From: Pseudomonas putida
GTDB taxonomy: Bacteria; Pseudomonadota; Gammaproteobacteria; Pseudomonadales; Pseudomonadaceae
Assembly (NCBI RefSeq): GCF_028682475.1
Contig: NZ_JANHLE010000024.1
Coordinates: forward strand, 1-64,000
DNA length: 64,000 nt
Direction of reading: 5' to 3'
Positions 44,321 through 53,225 of the stretch are shown here, in pieces. The translations under genes and the position numbers were made by a program. The notes under the pieces are model-generated. The model saw only the letters and a program-made list of their open reading frames with translations, was not told the origin of the DNA and made no database searches. Each line of letters opens with the position of its first letter. The first letter of the stretch is position 1.

Positions 44321-44902
44321 ATGCGCAACACGTCGATCCGTTACCTGATTGTGCCGGGCTGGCAAGGATCGCCAGACGATCATTGGCAGAGTCACTGGCA
44401 GCAAGTGCTGCCCAACAGTGCGCGGGTCGAGCAGCTCGACTGGGTGACGCCGCAGCGCCACGACTGGGTGGCGGCGCTGGAACAGGCAGTGGCCGCCGAC
44501 GACGCGCCGGTGATCCTGATTGCCCACAGCCTGGGCTGCATCACCGTCGCCCATTGGGCGGCGCAAGCCAGTGCCAGCCTGCTGCGTCGCGTACGCGGTG
44601 CGTTGTTGGTGGCGCCAGCCGATGTCGAGCGCCCAACCTGTTCGCCAGCCCTGCGCAATTTCGCGCCGATTGCCCAGCAGGTGTTGCCGTTCCCGAGCCA
44701 GGTGGTCAGCTCCGACAACGATCCGGCGATCAGTGCTCCGCGCGCCATGCAGCTGGCGCGGGCCTGGGGCGCCGAGGTGGGCTTTCTGGCCGGGGCCGGG
44801 CATATCAACGTCAAGTCCGGGCATCGCCGCTGGGAGCAGGGCTTTGCCTACCTGTACCGCCTGCAGAACCGTCTGGAACAGCACGCCCTTCGCCGCGCCT
44901 GA
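44321..44902 (+). CDS. RBBP9/YdeN-family serine hydrolase
   Basis: A 193-aa alpha/beta hydrolase. The pattern YLIVPGWQGSPDDHWQSHW near the N-terminus and nucleophile Ser70 in IAHSLGC are typical of the RBBP9/YdeN family; the likely catalytic His lies in GAGHIN. Substrates of these hydrolases are largely unknown. ATG 44321 has CAGGAGG upstream; the longer frame from 44126 runs through the promoter. 65 bp upstream of the sigma54-like gene, probably cotranscribed, and preceded by a promoter like those of the sulfur loci. Confidence 0.85.
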   Translation: MRNTSIRYLIVPGWQGSPDDHWQSHWQQVLPNSARVEQLDWVTPQRHDWVAALEQAVAADDAPVILIAHSLGCITVAHWAAQASASLLRRVRGALLVAPADVERPTCSPALRNFAPIAQQVLPFPSQVVSSDNDPAISAPRAMQLARAWGAEVGFLAGAGHINVKSGHRRWEQGFAYLYRLQNRLEQHALRRA

Positions 44903-44967
44903 ACTCCAGGCGCTGACCTTATCCTGATCCAACGCCCGGCCCCAGGTGCTTCGGGCGGGAGTTTGCC

Positions 44968-45909
44968 ATGAGTAATCACGACACCTTCGGTCAGCCGCTG
45001 CTGACCTTCCCTGAGCTGGACAAGAGCCCGCTGAGCATCCGCGCCAAGGCGCTGGTATTCGTCGACCCGCGTTCGCGGCAATTGCGCGAGGAGCTGGAAC
45101 TGCTGGCGCCATTGGCCCTGCCGGTGCTGATCCGCGGCGAGACCGGTACCGGCAAGGAGCTGCTGGCGCGGCAGATTCATCGCGCCAGTGATCGCGCCGG
45201 TCTGTTTGTTTCAGTCAACTGCGCGGCGATCAGCCCGACCTACGCCGATGCCGAATTGTTCGGCTACAGCGCCGGTGCTCACAGTGGTGCTGCCAGTAGC
45301 CGCGCCGGTTGGTTCGGCTCGGCCAATGGCGGCACCCTGTACCTGGACGAAATCGCCGACCTGCCGCTGGCGATCCAGGTCAAGTTGCTTGCCGCCCTGG
45401 AAAACCGTGAAGTCACCCGGGTCGGCGCCCAGCAACCCAACCCTGTCGATGTGCGTCTGGTCGCGGCGTCGAGTATCGACCTGGGGGAGGCCGTCAGCGC
45501 CGGCAAGTTCCATGAGCGGCTCTACCACTATCTGCGCGAAGGGCATCTGGAGCTACCGGCCTTGCGCGAGCGGGTCGGCGATATCCTGCCGCTGGCGGAG
45601 TATTTCGTCGGTATCTACAGCCCGCGGCTCAACCTGCCGGTGCCGTTGATCAGTGAAGCGGCCCAGCGCGTGCTGGAGCTTCACAGCTGGCCGGGCAACA
45701 CCCGAGAGCTGGAGAACGTCATTCACTTTGCTTTGCTGGTCAGCAGTGGTGACGAGATTTTGCCTGAGCACCTGAACCTGCCCACGCCGCTGCAAGCCCT
45801 GGCCAGTCAGCTCGATCAGCTGTACCAGCGGGCGCTTGGCGATGAGCGCAGCGCCTTGCAGGGCCTGCTGGAACAGGCTTTGGTGCGTCTGGCGCAAGGC
45901 GCCGCGTAA
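44968..45909 (+). CDS. Sigma54 activator-like AAA+ protein without HTH, altered GAFTGA loop
   Basis: A 313-aa AAA+ protein related to bacterial enhancer-binding proteins such as SfnR (sulfone use). Walker A GETGTGKE (57-64), Walker B GGTLYLDEI (121-129) and the sensor region ELHSWPGNTRELENV are intact. The sigma54-contacting loop reads GAHSGA (103-108) instead of GAFTGA, and the protein ends about 50 residues after the AAA+ lid without a Fis-type HTH. No HTH appears in another frame downstream, so this is not a simple frameshift. It may act with a DNA-bound partner or have lost sigma54 activation. Lies after the hydrolase gene. Confidence 0.8.
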   Translation: MSNHDTFGQPLLTFPELDKSPLSIRAKALVFVDPRSRQLREELELLAPLALPVLIRGETGTGKELLARQIHRASDRAGLFVSVNCAAISPTYADAELFGYSAGAHSGAASSRAGWFGSANGGTLYLDEIADLPLAIQVKLLAALENREVTRVGAQQPNPVDVRLVAASSIDLGEAVSAGKFHERLYHYLREGHLELPALRERVGDILPLAEYFVGIYSPRLNLPVPLISEAAQRVLELHSWPGNTRELENVIHFALLVSSGDEILPEHLNLPTPLQALASQLDQLYQRALGDERSALQGLLEQALVRLAQGAA

Positions 45910-46069
45910 TCCTGCGCCGCTTCGTGATGAAAATGGAATAAGCAGCGAAATAAAAGATATTGTTCCGGCATAAAAAATCTCGGTATTGTCCGCTGCAAGC
46001 CCGCTAGAAAATGGCTGGCAACTTGATTTGCCGTCGACCGATGGCCCCGAATTCGAATAAGGACTGCGC

Positions 46070-46855
46070 ATGAAAAAGGCTCTGTTGTTCACTGCTCTGG
46101 CGGCCGCTCTGTCGGTTGCAGGTTTCGCCCACGCCGGCGAGAAACTGGTGGTTGCCGCCACCCCGGTGCCCCACGCTGAAATCCTCGAGCTGATCAAGCC
46201 GACCCTGGCCAAAGAAGGTGTAGACCTTGAGATCAAGGTCTTCACCGACTACGTGCAGCCCAACGTTCAAGTCGACCAGAAGCGTCTGGACGCCAACTAC
46301 TTCCAGACCCTGCCGTACCTGAAGAACTTCAACGAGGGTAAAGGCACGCACCTGGAAACCGTGATCGGCGTTCACGTCGAGCCGTTCGGTGGCTACTCGA
46401 AGAAGGTCAAGAGCCTGAGCGAGCTGAAAGATGGCGCAACCGTTGCCATCCCTAACGAAGGCAGCAACAGCGGCCGTGCCCTGCTGCTGTTGCAGAAGGC
46501 TGGCCTGATCACCCTGAAGGATCCGAAAAACGCTCTGGCAACGCCGAAAGACATCGCCGATAACCCGAAGAAGCTGAAGTTCCGCGAGCTTGAGTCGGCC
46601 ATGCTGCCGCGCGTGCTGGACCAGGTCGACCTGGACATGATCAACACCAACTATGCGCTGGAAGCCGGCCTGAACCCGGCCAAGGACGCCCTGGTCATTG
46701 AAGGTTCCGATTCGCCGTACGTGAACTTCCTGGTCGCCCGTCCAGACAACAAGGACAGCGAGGCCATCCAGAAACTGGCCAAGGCCTTGACCAGCCCGGA
46801 AGTGAAAACTTTCATCGAGAAGAAATACAGCGGCGCGGTACTGCCGGCGTTCTAA
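46070..46855 (+). CDS. MetQ/NlpA-family substrate-binding protein, orphan
   Basis: A 261-aa periplasmic receptor of the methionine-type (NlpA/MetQ) class. The signal peptide ends FAHA at about residue 22 with no lipobox Cys, so it is probably soluble, unlike lipoprotein MetQ. LVVAATPVPHAEILELIKP, ALLLLQKAGLI and ESAMLPRVLDQVDLDMINTNYA are family landmarks. No metN or metI adjoins it; the nearest ABC genes (47128 onward) are of the polar amino-acid class. Ligand probably methionine or a related sulfur compound, by family and context. Confidence 0.85.
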   Translation: MKKALLFTALAAALSVAGFAHAGEKLVVAATPVPHAEILELIKPTLAKEGVDLEIKVFTDYVQPNVQVDQKRLDANYFQTLPYLKNFNEGKGTHLETVIGVHVEPFGGYSKKVKSLSELKDGATVAIPNEGSNSGRALLLLQKAGLITLKDPKNALATPKDIADNPKKLKFRELESAMLPRVLDQVDLDMINTNYALEAGLNPAKDALVIEGSDSPYVNFLVARPDNKDSEAIQKLAKALTSPEVKTFIEKKYSGAVLPAF

Positions 46856-46881
46856 GCAACCCCTGATACCCCTCCTGTCCT

Positions 46882-46950
46882 GTGGGAGCGGGCTTGCCCC
46901 GCGATGCAATGTGCCTGACACAACGCATCGCGGGGCAAGCCCGCTCCCAC
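46882..46950. repeat. REP pair
   Basis: GTGGGAGCGGGCTTGCCCC... and its exact inverse around a short spacer, 26 bp after the MetQ-like gene. The rest of 46951-47127 is AT-rich promoter DNA. Confidence 0.92.
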
Positions 46951-47008
46951 AGTTGCTTCCACACATTGCAGATAGTTCGGTTAGTTGTTTGGGTGATATC
47001 AATATGCA

Positions 47009-47048
47009 ATAAAGGTATTTAAATAATTATTTTTATACCTTTAGAGTC
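47009..47048 (+). promoter_or_regulatory. AT-rich promoter element shared with the 8-kb dioxygenase operon
   Basis: Begins ATAAAGGTATTTAAAT and ends CTTTAGAGTC. Identical to 8057-8096 at 30 of 40 ungapped positions although the downstream genes are unrelated, which argues for a common regulator. It lies 80 bp before the first permease gene. Confidence 0.6.
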
Positions 47049-47127
47049 TTAGTCATTGTGCTCACCCGCACTGACAACCCCTGTGTAGAGCGGCCCGTTT
47101 ATCCTCGGGCCGATCCGAGATTCTGCA

Positions 47128-47793
47128 ATGAGCTTCGATGTCGCTTTTATCCTCAGCACGTTGCCGGCGTTCCTCAAAGCTGTCGGGGTCACCCTGCAGG
47201 TCGGCCTGATCGCCATTGCCACTTCACTGCTGGTGGCGCTGATCAACGCGGCGATCCTGGTGTACCGCACGCCCTACCTGCAGCGCCTGGTGCAGCTGTA
47301 CGTGGAACTGGCGCGCAACACGCCGCTGCTGATCCAGCTGTTCTTCGTCTATTTCGCCTTGCCGAGCCTGGGCCTGAAAATCTCCGGCTTCGCTGCTGCG
47401 ATCATCACCATGACCTTTCTCGGTGGCGCCTACCTGACCGAAGTGCTGCGTGCCGGCGTCGAGGCGGTGCCGCAGGCACAGCTGGAATCGGGCCGCTCGA
47501 TCGGCCTGTCCGACGGCCAACTGCTGCGTTACGTGATCCTGCCTCAGGCCGGCATCCTCAGTCTGCCCTCGCTGTTCGCCAACTTCGTCTTCCTGCTCAA
47601 GGAAACCACCGTGGTGTCTGCGGTGGCGGTGCCGGAAATCCTCTACACCACCAAGAGTTACATCGCCCTGTACTACAAGACGTACGAGATGCTTGCGGTG
47701 CTGACGCTGATCTGTGTACTGCTGTTCCTGCCATTGTCGTTGCTGCTCAGCCGCCTGGAACGGAGGCTGCAACATGGCCAGTTCGGGTCTTGA
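47128..47793 (+). CDS. Polar amino-acid ABC permease (first)
   Basis: A 221-aa HisM/GlnP-family permease with about five transmembrane helices and the signature GAYLTEVLRAGVEAVPQAQLESGRSIGLS. Members import polar amino acids, cystine or opines. Its 3' end overlaps the second permease by 20 bp. First gene of a four-gene operon behind the shared AT-rich promoter. Confidence 0.88.
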   Translation: MSFDVAFILSTLPAFLKAVGVTLQVGLIAIATSLLVALINAAILVYRTPYLQRLVQLYVELARNTPLLIQLFFVYFALPSLGLKISGFAAAIITMTFLGGAYLTEVLRAGVEAVPQAQLESGRSIGLSDGQLLRYVILPQAGILSLPSLFANFVFLLKETTVVSAVAVPEILYTTKSYIALYYKTYEMLAVLTLICVLLFLPLSLLLSRLERRLQHGQFGS

Positions 47794-48433
47794 GTTGTTG
47801 CTGGTGTCCTTGCCGCAACTGGGCAAGGGCGCCGCGCAGACGCTGGCCATCTCGGCGCTGGGGATTGTCTTCAGTACCTTCGGCGGCGTGTTCTACGGCG
47901 TGCTGGCGAGCCTGAACCTGCGCAGCCTGAACCTGCTGCTGCGGGTGTACCTGGAGCTGTTCCGGGCGATTCCGGTGCTGGTCTGGTTGTACCTGTTGTT
48001 CTTCGGCCTGCCGATTTTCTTTGCTCTGAGCATTCCCAGCTTCTGGTGCGCGGTGCTGGTGTTGTCGCTGTGGGGCGCCAGTGAAGTCGGCGAGGTGGTG
48101 CGTGGTGCCTTGCGTTCGTTGCCCCGTGGCCAGCGCGAGGCGGGTCTGTCGATCGGGCTGTCTGCCTGGCAACTGTACGGCTATGTGTTGCTGCCGCAGG
48201 CACTCAAGCGCATGACCCCGCCGACCATCAACATCTACACGCGGATCATCAAGACCAGCTCGCTGGCGGTGCTGATCGGGGTGGTCGATGTCATCAAGGT
48301 CGGCCAGCAGATCATCGAGCGCACCTACGAATCGGTGCTGATCTACGGCGCGCTGTTCCTGTTTTTCTTTTTTATCTGCTACCCGCTTTCGGCCGCCTCG
48401 CGCGCCCTTGAGCGCCGCTGGACACACGCATGA
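47774..48433 (+). CDS. Polar amino-acid ABC permease (second)
   Basis: A 219-aa HisQ/GlnP-type permease with the loop GASEVGEVVRGALRSLPRGQREAGLSIGLS and five or so helices. ATG 47774 has CGGAGG upstream; the longer frame reading MYCCSC lies inside the first permease. Stop overlaps the ATPase start by 4 bp (ATGA). Confidence 0.88.
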   Translation: MASSGLELLLVSLPQLGKGAAQTLAISALGIVFSTFGGVFYGVLASLNLRSLNLLLRVYLELFRAIPVLVWLYLLFFGLPIFFALSIPSFWCAVLVLSLWGASEVGEVVRGALRSLPRGQREAGLSIGLSAWQLYGYVLLPQALKRMTPPTINIYTRIIKTSSLAVLIGVVDVIKVGQQIIERTYESVLIYGALFLFFFFICYPLSAASRALERRWTHA

Positions 48434-49203
48434 GTGCATTGATCGAGTTCAAGGGTTTCAACAAATTCTTCGGCGAGCAGCAGGTGCTGAACAACGTCGA
48501 CCTGCAAGTGCGCAGTGGCGAAGTAGTGGTGATCCTCGGCCCCAGCGGCTGCGGCAAGAGCACCTTGCTGCGCTGCCTGAACGGCCTGGAAAGCGCCCAC
48601 AGCGGTCACTTGCGCCTGGCCGGAGAGGACCTGCTCGAACCGCGCACCGACTGGCGCCAGGTGCGCCAGCGGGTGGGCATGGTGTTCCAGAGCTATCACC
48701 TGTTCGGCCACATGAGCGTGCTCGACAACCTGCTGCTGGGACCGCTCAAGGTGCAGAAGCGCGAGCGCCGTGAAGCCCTGGCCCAGGCCGAAGCGCTGCT
48801 GGCCCGGGTGGGTTTGCTGGACAAGCGCGACGCTTATCCGCGCCAGCTTTCCGGTGGCCAGCAGCAGCGCATCGCAATCGTCCGCTCTCTGTGCATGAAC
48901 CCTGAGGTGATGCTGTTCGACGAGGTCACCGCAGCCCTCGATCCGGAGATGGTCAAGGAAGTGCTGGAGGTGATCCAGGGCCTGGCCCGCGACGGCATGA
49001 CTCTGCTTATCGTGACCCATGAAATGGCCTTCGCCCGCGCGGTGGCCGACCGTATCGTGTTCATGGAGGCCGGCAGGATCCTTGAACAGCGCGACCCCGA
49101 GAGCTTCTTTACGAACCCGCAGACCGCACGCGCGCAGCAGTTCCTGGAGAAATTCTCCTTTGTAGAAAGCCTGCCCAAAATGCCCGCAAAGGAACTGTCA
49201 TGA
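48430..49203 (+). CDS. Polar amino-acid ABC transporter ATPase (GlnQ/TcyC-like)
   Basis: A 257-aa ATPase. Walker A GPSGCGKST (about residues 37-45), signature LSGGQQQRIAIVRSL, Walker B VMLFDEVTAALDPEM, with the VTAALDPE form typical of the amino-acid class, and switch THEMAFARAVADR. Overlaps both neighbours by 4 bp, so translation is coupled through the operon. Confidence 0.9.
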   Translation: MSALIEFKGFNKFFGEQQVLNNVDLQVRSGEVVVILGPSGCGKSTLLRCLNGLESAHSGHLRLAGEDLLEPRTDWRQVRQRVGMVFQSYHLFGHMSVLDNLLLGPLKVQKRERREALAQAEALLARVGLLDKRDAYPRQLSGGQQQRIAIVRSLCMNPEVMLFDEVTAALDPEMVKEVLEVIQGLARDGMTLLIVTHEMAFARAVADRIVFMEAGRILEQRDPESFFTNPQTARAQQFLEKFSFVESLPKMPAKELS

Positions 49204-50078
49204 AAACTGCCAAAACCTCGAAACTGCTGTTATCCCTGTTCGGCCTGGCCCTGCTGGCCGGTTGCAACAAGGCTGAAGAACCCGGCAAGCCGGCGGCTAC
49301 AGGCGCAGCGCCGGCCACCAGCTACCTGGAAACCATCAAGGCCCGCGACAAGCTGATTGTCGGCGTGTTTACCGACAAGCCACCGTTCGGCTTTGTCGAC
49401 GAGAGCGGCCGCTATGTCGGCTTCGATACCGACATCGGCCGCCAGTTCGCCAAGTCGCTGCTCGGTGACGAAAACAAGGTCGAGTTCGTTGCCGTTGAGC
49501 CGGCCAGTCGTATTCCGTTTCTGCAAAGCGACAAGGTTGACCTGATCCTCGCCAACATGACCGTGACGCCGGAGCGCAAGGAAGCGGTGGAGTTCACCAA
49601 CCCCAACCTGCGCGTTGCGGTACAGGCACTGGTGCCTGAAGGTAGTGACGTGAAGCATCTGGATGACCTGGTCGGCAAGACCACCATCGTCACCACCGGC
49701 ACCACGGCCGATATCTGGCTGACCAAGAATCACCCGGACTGGAAACTGCTCAAGTTCGAGAAGAACTCCGAGTCGCTGCAAGCGCTGGCCAACGGTCGTG
49801 GTGATGCCTATGCCCAGGACAACCTGATCCTGTTCAGCTGGTCGAAGCAGAATCCGGGGTACCGCGTGCTGGCCGAGAAACTGGGCGAAGAAGCGCCGAT
49901 CGCGCCAGCGGTGAAGAAGGGCAATATCGAACTGCGGGATTGGGTCAATGCCGAGCTGGCGCGCCTGGGTGAGCAGAAGTACCTGCTCAAGCTGTATGAC
50001 CAGTACGTGCGCAAAGAGCTGAGCGACGACACCAAGCCTGAGAGCGTGATTGTCGAAGGTGGCAAGTGGCAGGGTTGA
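49200..50078 (+). CDS. Amino-acid-type solute-binding lipoprotein
   Basis: A 292-aa receptor with lipobox LLAGC (Cys about residue 22) and a SBP_bac_3 domain (DKLIVGVFTDKPPFGFVDESG, ANMTVTPERKEAVEFTNP). The class binds glutamate, cystine, arginine and similar ligands. Its anchoring as a lipoprotein is unusual for Gram-negative amino-acid receptors. The promoter link to sulfur loci makes cystine or another sulfur amino acid worth testing. Last gene of the operon; a REP pair follows. Confidence 0.87.
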   Translation: MKTAKTSKLLLSLFGLALLAGCNKAEEPGKPAATGAAPATSYLETIKARDKLIVGVFTDKPPFGFVDESGRYVGFDTDIGRQFAKSLLGDENKVEFVAVEPASRIPFLQSDKVDLILANMTVTPERKEAVEFTNPNLRVAVQALVPEGSDVKHLDDLVGKTTIVTTGTTADIWLTKNHPDWKLLKFEKNSESLQALANGRGDAYAQDNLILFSWSKQNPGYRVLAEKLGEEAPIAPAVKKGNIELRDWVNAELARLGEQKYLLKLYDQYVRKELSDDTKPESVIVEGGKWQG

Positions 50079-50090
50079 TCTATTGAGCTC

Positions 50091-50150
50091 ATCGCGGGGC
50101 AAGCCCGCTCCCACAGGTTCCCTCTGTGGGAGCGGGCTTGCCCCGCGATA
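50091..50150. repeat. REP pair between convergent operons
   Basis: CATCGCGGGGCAAGCC... and inverse with a short spacer, between the binding-protein gene and the convergent acylase gene, whose stop is 5 bp away. Confidence 0.92.
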
Positions 50151-50154
50151 AGGC

Positions 50155-52524
50155 CTACTTCCCAGGCACCAACCGCAAGGTACTCTGCGCCGCAATCACC
50201 CCGATCTGCGCCTTGTGGTACTGCCCCTCGATATAGTCCTTGGCCTGATCGGCATAGTGCCGGTCGAACAGCACGCCACTTTGCCCGACCGGGTTGATGG
50301 TCAGGGCCTGCCCGGCATCGGCGAAGTCGATCAGGCGCCGGGTCGAAGGGCCATAGGTGACCGGCCAGGGCGCCGGGCCGATCTTCGCCGACAGGTTGTT
50401 CGGCACCTCATGCGTACCCGGTGCGGCGAACGCGCCGACATTGAACAGCAGGTTCAGCGGTTTCTGCTGCCCGAGCGGATGGTTGTGGGTCAGGGTATGC
50501 GCCTTGCCCCATTGCCAGGCGGTCGGGTCGTTGCCGAGGGTCTCGCGCAGGTGCACCAGGCTGGCCTGCCAGGCGCGTTTCACCGCTTCGTTGCGGCTGC
50601 CATGCTCGCTGCTGCCATGCAGCCCCCACCACGGCGATTCGGCGTCTGCGGCCAGGCGCGGCATGGCGGCATCGATGACGCGGGTGCTGATCAGCATCTG
50701 GAACCAGGCATCGCCCAGTTCGTCATGCATGGCTGCGTACGCCAGGTCGTAGAGGAACTGGTTGAACAACGTGGCGCTGACCGAGTCCAGCGGGTAGTCG
50801 CCATTCCAGCTGGCCAGTTGCTCGACCAGCTCCTTCTCCTGATCGCCCGCGGCCACCTCTCGTAACACCCCCAGCAACGGCGCCAGGGTGCGCGGGCCAT
50901 AGTTGCTGGCCGTGTCGAGCTGCAGCGCCTGGCTGTTTTGCGTATCCCATTTGATTTGCGGGTCGGCCAGGTGACGGTCGAGCTGTTGGCCACGGTCGGC
51001 GAGGTTGTAGTAACCGGGAATCGGCATGGCTGCGGGTGGCTGGTAGTTGGCCGAGACGATATAGCCGCTGGCCGGGTTTTCCTGCTGCGGGTTGGCGCTG
51101 AACGGGTAGAAACCGAGTTTGTCGGCCTGGGCCGTGCTGCCGTCGAGGATGAACGACGGGTTTACCCCGTCCGGGCGAATCGGTAGCTGCGCCGCCGCCC
51201 ACCAGCCGATGTCGCCACGGGCATTGGCCCACACCAGGTTGAGGCCGGGCGCCTGGATCTTCGCGGCGGCGCTGCGCATCTTGTCCAGGGTGTCGGCGCG
51301 GTTGACCTGGTAGAAGCCTTCGAGGATCGGGTTGTCGGTTTCCAGGAACGCCCACCACAGGGCAATCGGTGTCGGACCGGCATTGGCGCCGATCACCTGG
51401 TTGACAATCGGGCCGTGTGGCGAGCGCTTCAGGGTGATGGTGACAGGCTCCTCGCCCTTCACCGCGATAGTGTCCTGGGTGGTGGTCAGCGTTTGCCACT
51501 GACCGTTGATACGCACCTGGTCGGCGTTGGCCGGATTGACTTGCTCGGCGATCAGGTCGACATCGTCGTTCTGGAACATGGTCAGGCTCCAACCGAACTC
51601 GCGGTTGTGCCCCAGCGAAGCGAAGGGGTTGAGCGCCTGGTGATAGCCATAGAGGTTGAAGCCCGGCGCCGACAGCTCGGCCTCGTACCACACCGCGGGC
51701 ACGGCAAAGCTGATATGCGGGTCGCCGGCCAGCAGCGGTTTGCCACTGCGGGTGCGGCTGCCGGACACCGCCCAGGCGTTGCTGCCTTCGTACTGGGGAA
51801 TGCCGGCCTCGCTCAGGGCTTGCTGGCTGACCTGTGCCAGCTGCTCCAGGCTTTTCCAGTCGGCAGCTGCCAGCGGCGGGGGGTTGTGCAACGCACCTTC
51901 AGGGTTCCAGTCGAGGTCAAAGATTTTCAGGTACTCGCTGCCGAGCTGGTCGCGCACATAGGTCAATGCCGGTTCCGTGCGAAAGGCGGCAGCAAAGCTG
52001 TAGGCCATGTAGCCGGCAATGCTCAGGGTGTCCTGGGCGGTGAACGGCCGTGGCGTGATGCCCAGCACGTCGAATTCCATCGGTTTGGGGTGGCTGTCCT
52101 GCCAGGCATTGACACCATCGAGGTAGGCTTGCAGTGCGAGCCAGGCCGGCGATTGTTTGTCCTGGCGTTCGATGTAGCGCTCGGCCTGTTCGCGAATGCG
52201 CAGGCTGCGGAACAGGCTATCGGTGGTCACCAGCTTGCTGCCGAGCACTTCGGCCAGCTCGCCACGGGCCAGGCGGCGGATGATCTCCATCTGGAACAGC
52301 CGGTCCTGGGCATGTACGTAACCCAGGGCGCGGTACAGGTCGATCTCGTTGCCGGCCTGGATGTGCGGTACGCCGCGGGCGTCATAACGCACGCTCACCG
52401 GGGCCTGCAGGCTGGCCAGGGCAACCTCGCCTTCACGTTGCGGCAACTTGCCCTGCACGTACCAGTAACCGCCGCCGGCTGCTGCGGCAATGACCACCGC
52501 GAGAAAGGTCAGGCTGCGCTTCAT
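50155..52524 (-). CDS. Penicillin-acylase-family Ntn hydrolase (AHL-acylase HacB-like)
   Basis: A 789-aa exported amidase. An N-terminal hydrophobic segment (about residues 4-23) serves as signal or anchor. The protein would self-cleave before Ser248 (EGSNAWAVSG), the N-terminal nucleophile of the beta chain; the alpha chain carries DARGVPHIQA and YVHAQDRLFQME. Later TMFQNDDVDLIAEQ and NWPxTYGPSTRRL-like patterns fit the family. In P. aeruginosa an acylase upstream of serA (PA0305, HacB) degrades N-acyl-homoserine lactones; this gene has comparable neighbours, so that activity is plausible but unproven. ATG 52524 has AAGGAG upstream and overlaps the previous stop by one base. Confidence 0.88.
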   Translation of the reverse strand: MKRSLTFLAVVIAAAAGGGYWYVQGKLPQREGEVALASLQAPVSVRYDARGVPHIQAGNEIDLYRALGYVHAQDRLFQMEIIRRLARGELAEVLGSKLVTTDSLFRSLRIREQAERYIERQDKQSPAWLALQAYLDGVNAWQDSHPKPMEFDVLGITPRPFTAQDTLSIAGYMAYSFAAAFRTEPALTYVRDQLGSEYLKIFDLDWNPEGALHNPPPLAAADWKSLEQLAQVSQQALSEAGIPQYEGSNAWAVSGSRTRSGKPLLAGDPHISFAVPAVWYEAELSAPGFNLYGYHQALNPFASLGHNREFGWSLTMFQNDDVDLIAEQVNPANADQVRINGQWQTLTTTQDTIAVKGEEPVTITLKRSPHGPIVNQVIGANAGPTPIALWWAFLETDNPILEGFYQVNRADTLDKMRSAAAKIQAPGLNLVWANARGDIGWWAAAQLPIRPDGVNPSFILDGSTAQADKLGFYPFSANPQQENPASGYIVSANYQPPAAMPIPGYYNLADRGQQLDRHLADPQIKWDTQNSQALQLDTASNYGPRTLAPLLGVLREVAAGDQEKELVEQLASWNGDYPLDSVSATLFNQFLYDLAYAAMHDELGDAWFQMLISTRVIDAAMPRLAADAESPWWGLHGSSEHGSRNEAVKRAWQASLVHLRETLGNDPTAWQWGKAHTLTHNHPLGQQKPLNLLFNVGAFAAPGTHEVPNNLSAKIGPAPWPVTYGPSTRRLIDFADAGQALTINPVGQSGVLFDRHYADQAKDYIEGQYHKAQIGVIAAQSTLRLVPGK

Positions 52525-53126
52525 CAGGACTCCTTGTGCTTCATAGCTGAGGGTGTGGAGGGGCTCCAGGGGCAGTAGCAACCCACTGCCAGTGTATGTG
52601 TAGCACTGACTGCGCGGCCCTGGCTCAGGGCGAGCAATATCGGTTCGATAAAGCTGTTGCTCGAATTGCAGGTCGCCCCTTCGCTGTAAGGGCCGAAGTA
52701 GGCCAGTTTGCCCTGGCGATCCCAGATGGCGACGCCGGGGCTGGCAGGCAAGTGCTCGGCACCGGGCAGCTCAGGCAACGGCTTGAGGGCGCTGAGCGTG
52801 CTTGGCAATTGCCCACGGCTGCCGGGTTTCTGTACCACATAGAACTCCACCCCTTGAGGGGCGAAATGCTCGATCAGTTCCGCCAGGTGCTGCTGATTGC
52901 CGACGTTGCACGGGCAGGCCGGGTCCCAGAAGTGCACCAGTCGGATCGGTCCGGGCCCGGCAATTTCCGCCGGCAGCTGCAGGCGGTCGCCGGAGAACAG
53001 TGCGGTCTGGTTATCGAAGGTGCGCAGGTAGCGACTCTGGAAACTGTCGTAGGCCCACCACAAACCGGCGGCGCAAAGGGCCGCGATCAACAGGCCGAGC
53101 AGGGTGCGGGTGGGCGATGCGAGCAT
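52524..53126 (-). CDS. DUF6436-like thioredoxin-fold membrane protein
   Basis: A 200-aa protein with an N-terminal transmembrane anchor (about residues 8-26) and a periplasmic thioredoxin-like domain containing HFWDPACPCN (Cys71-Pro-Cys73), a shortened variant of the CxxC motif. Other Cys occur in EGATCNS and VGCYCPW. It may bind metal or act in thiol exchange; no function is established. Its stop overlaps the acylase start by one base, suggesting coupled expression. Confidence 0.75.
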   Translation of the reverse strand: MLASPTRTLLGLLIAALCAAGLWWAYDSFQSRYLRTFDNQTALFSGDRLQLPAEIAGPGPIRLVHFWDPACPCNVGNQQHLAELIEHFAPQGVEFYVVQKPGSRGQLPSTLSALKPLPELPGAEHLPASPGVAIWDRQGKLAYFGPYSEGATCNSSNSFIEPILLALSQGRAVSATHTLAVGCYCPWSPSTPSAMKHKES

Positions 53127-53225
53127 GAGGGCAATATCCGAGAAAAGTCACCTAGCTTGCCATGCTGCTGGCGACAGCTGAATATCACAGGTCAATATCC
53201 GGCTTTTGCTGTGTGGAAATCCTCT

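Noticed and set aside
45909..46069. A frameshifted HTH for the sigma54-like protein
   Set aside because: No frame in the 160 bp after the stop encodes a Fis-like helix-turn-helix, so the absence is real in this sequence.
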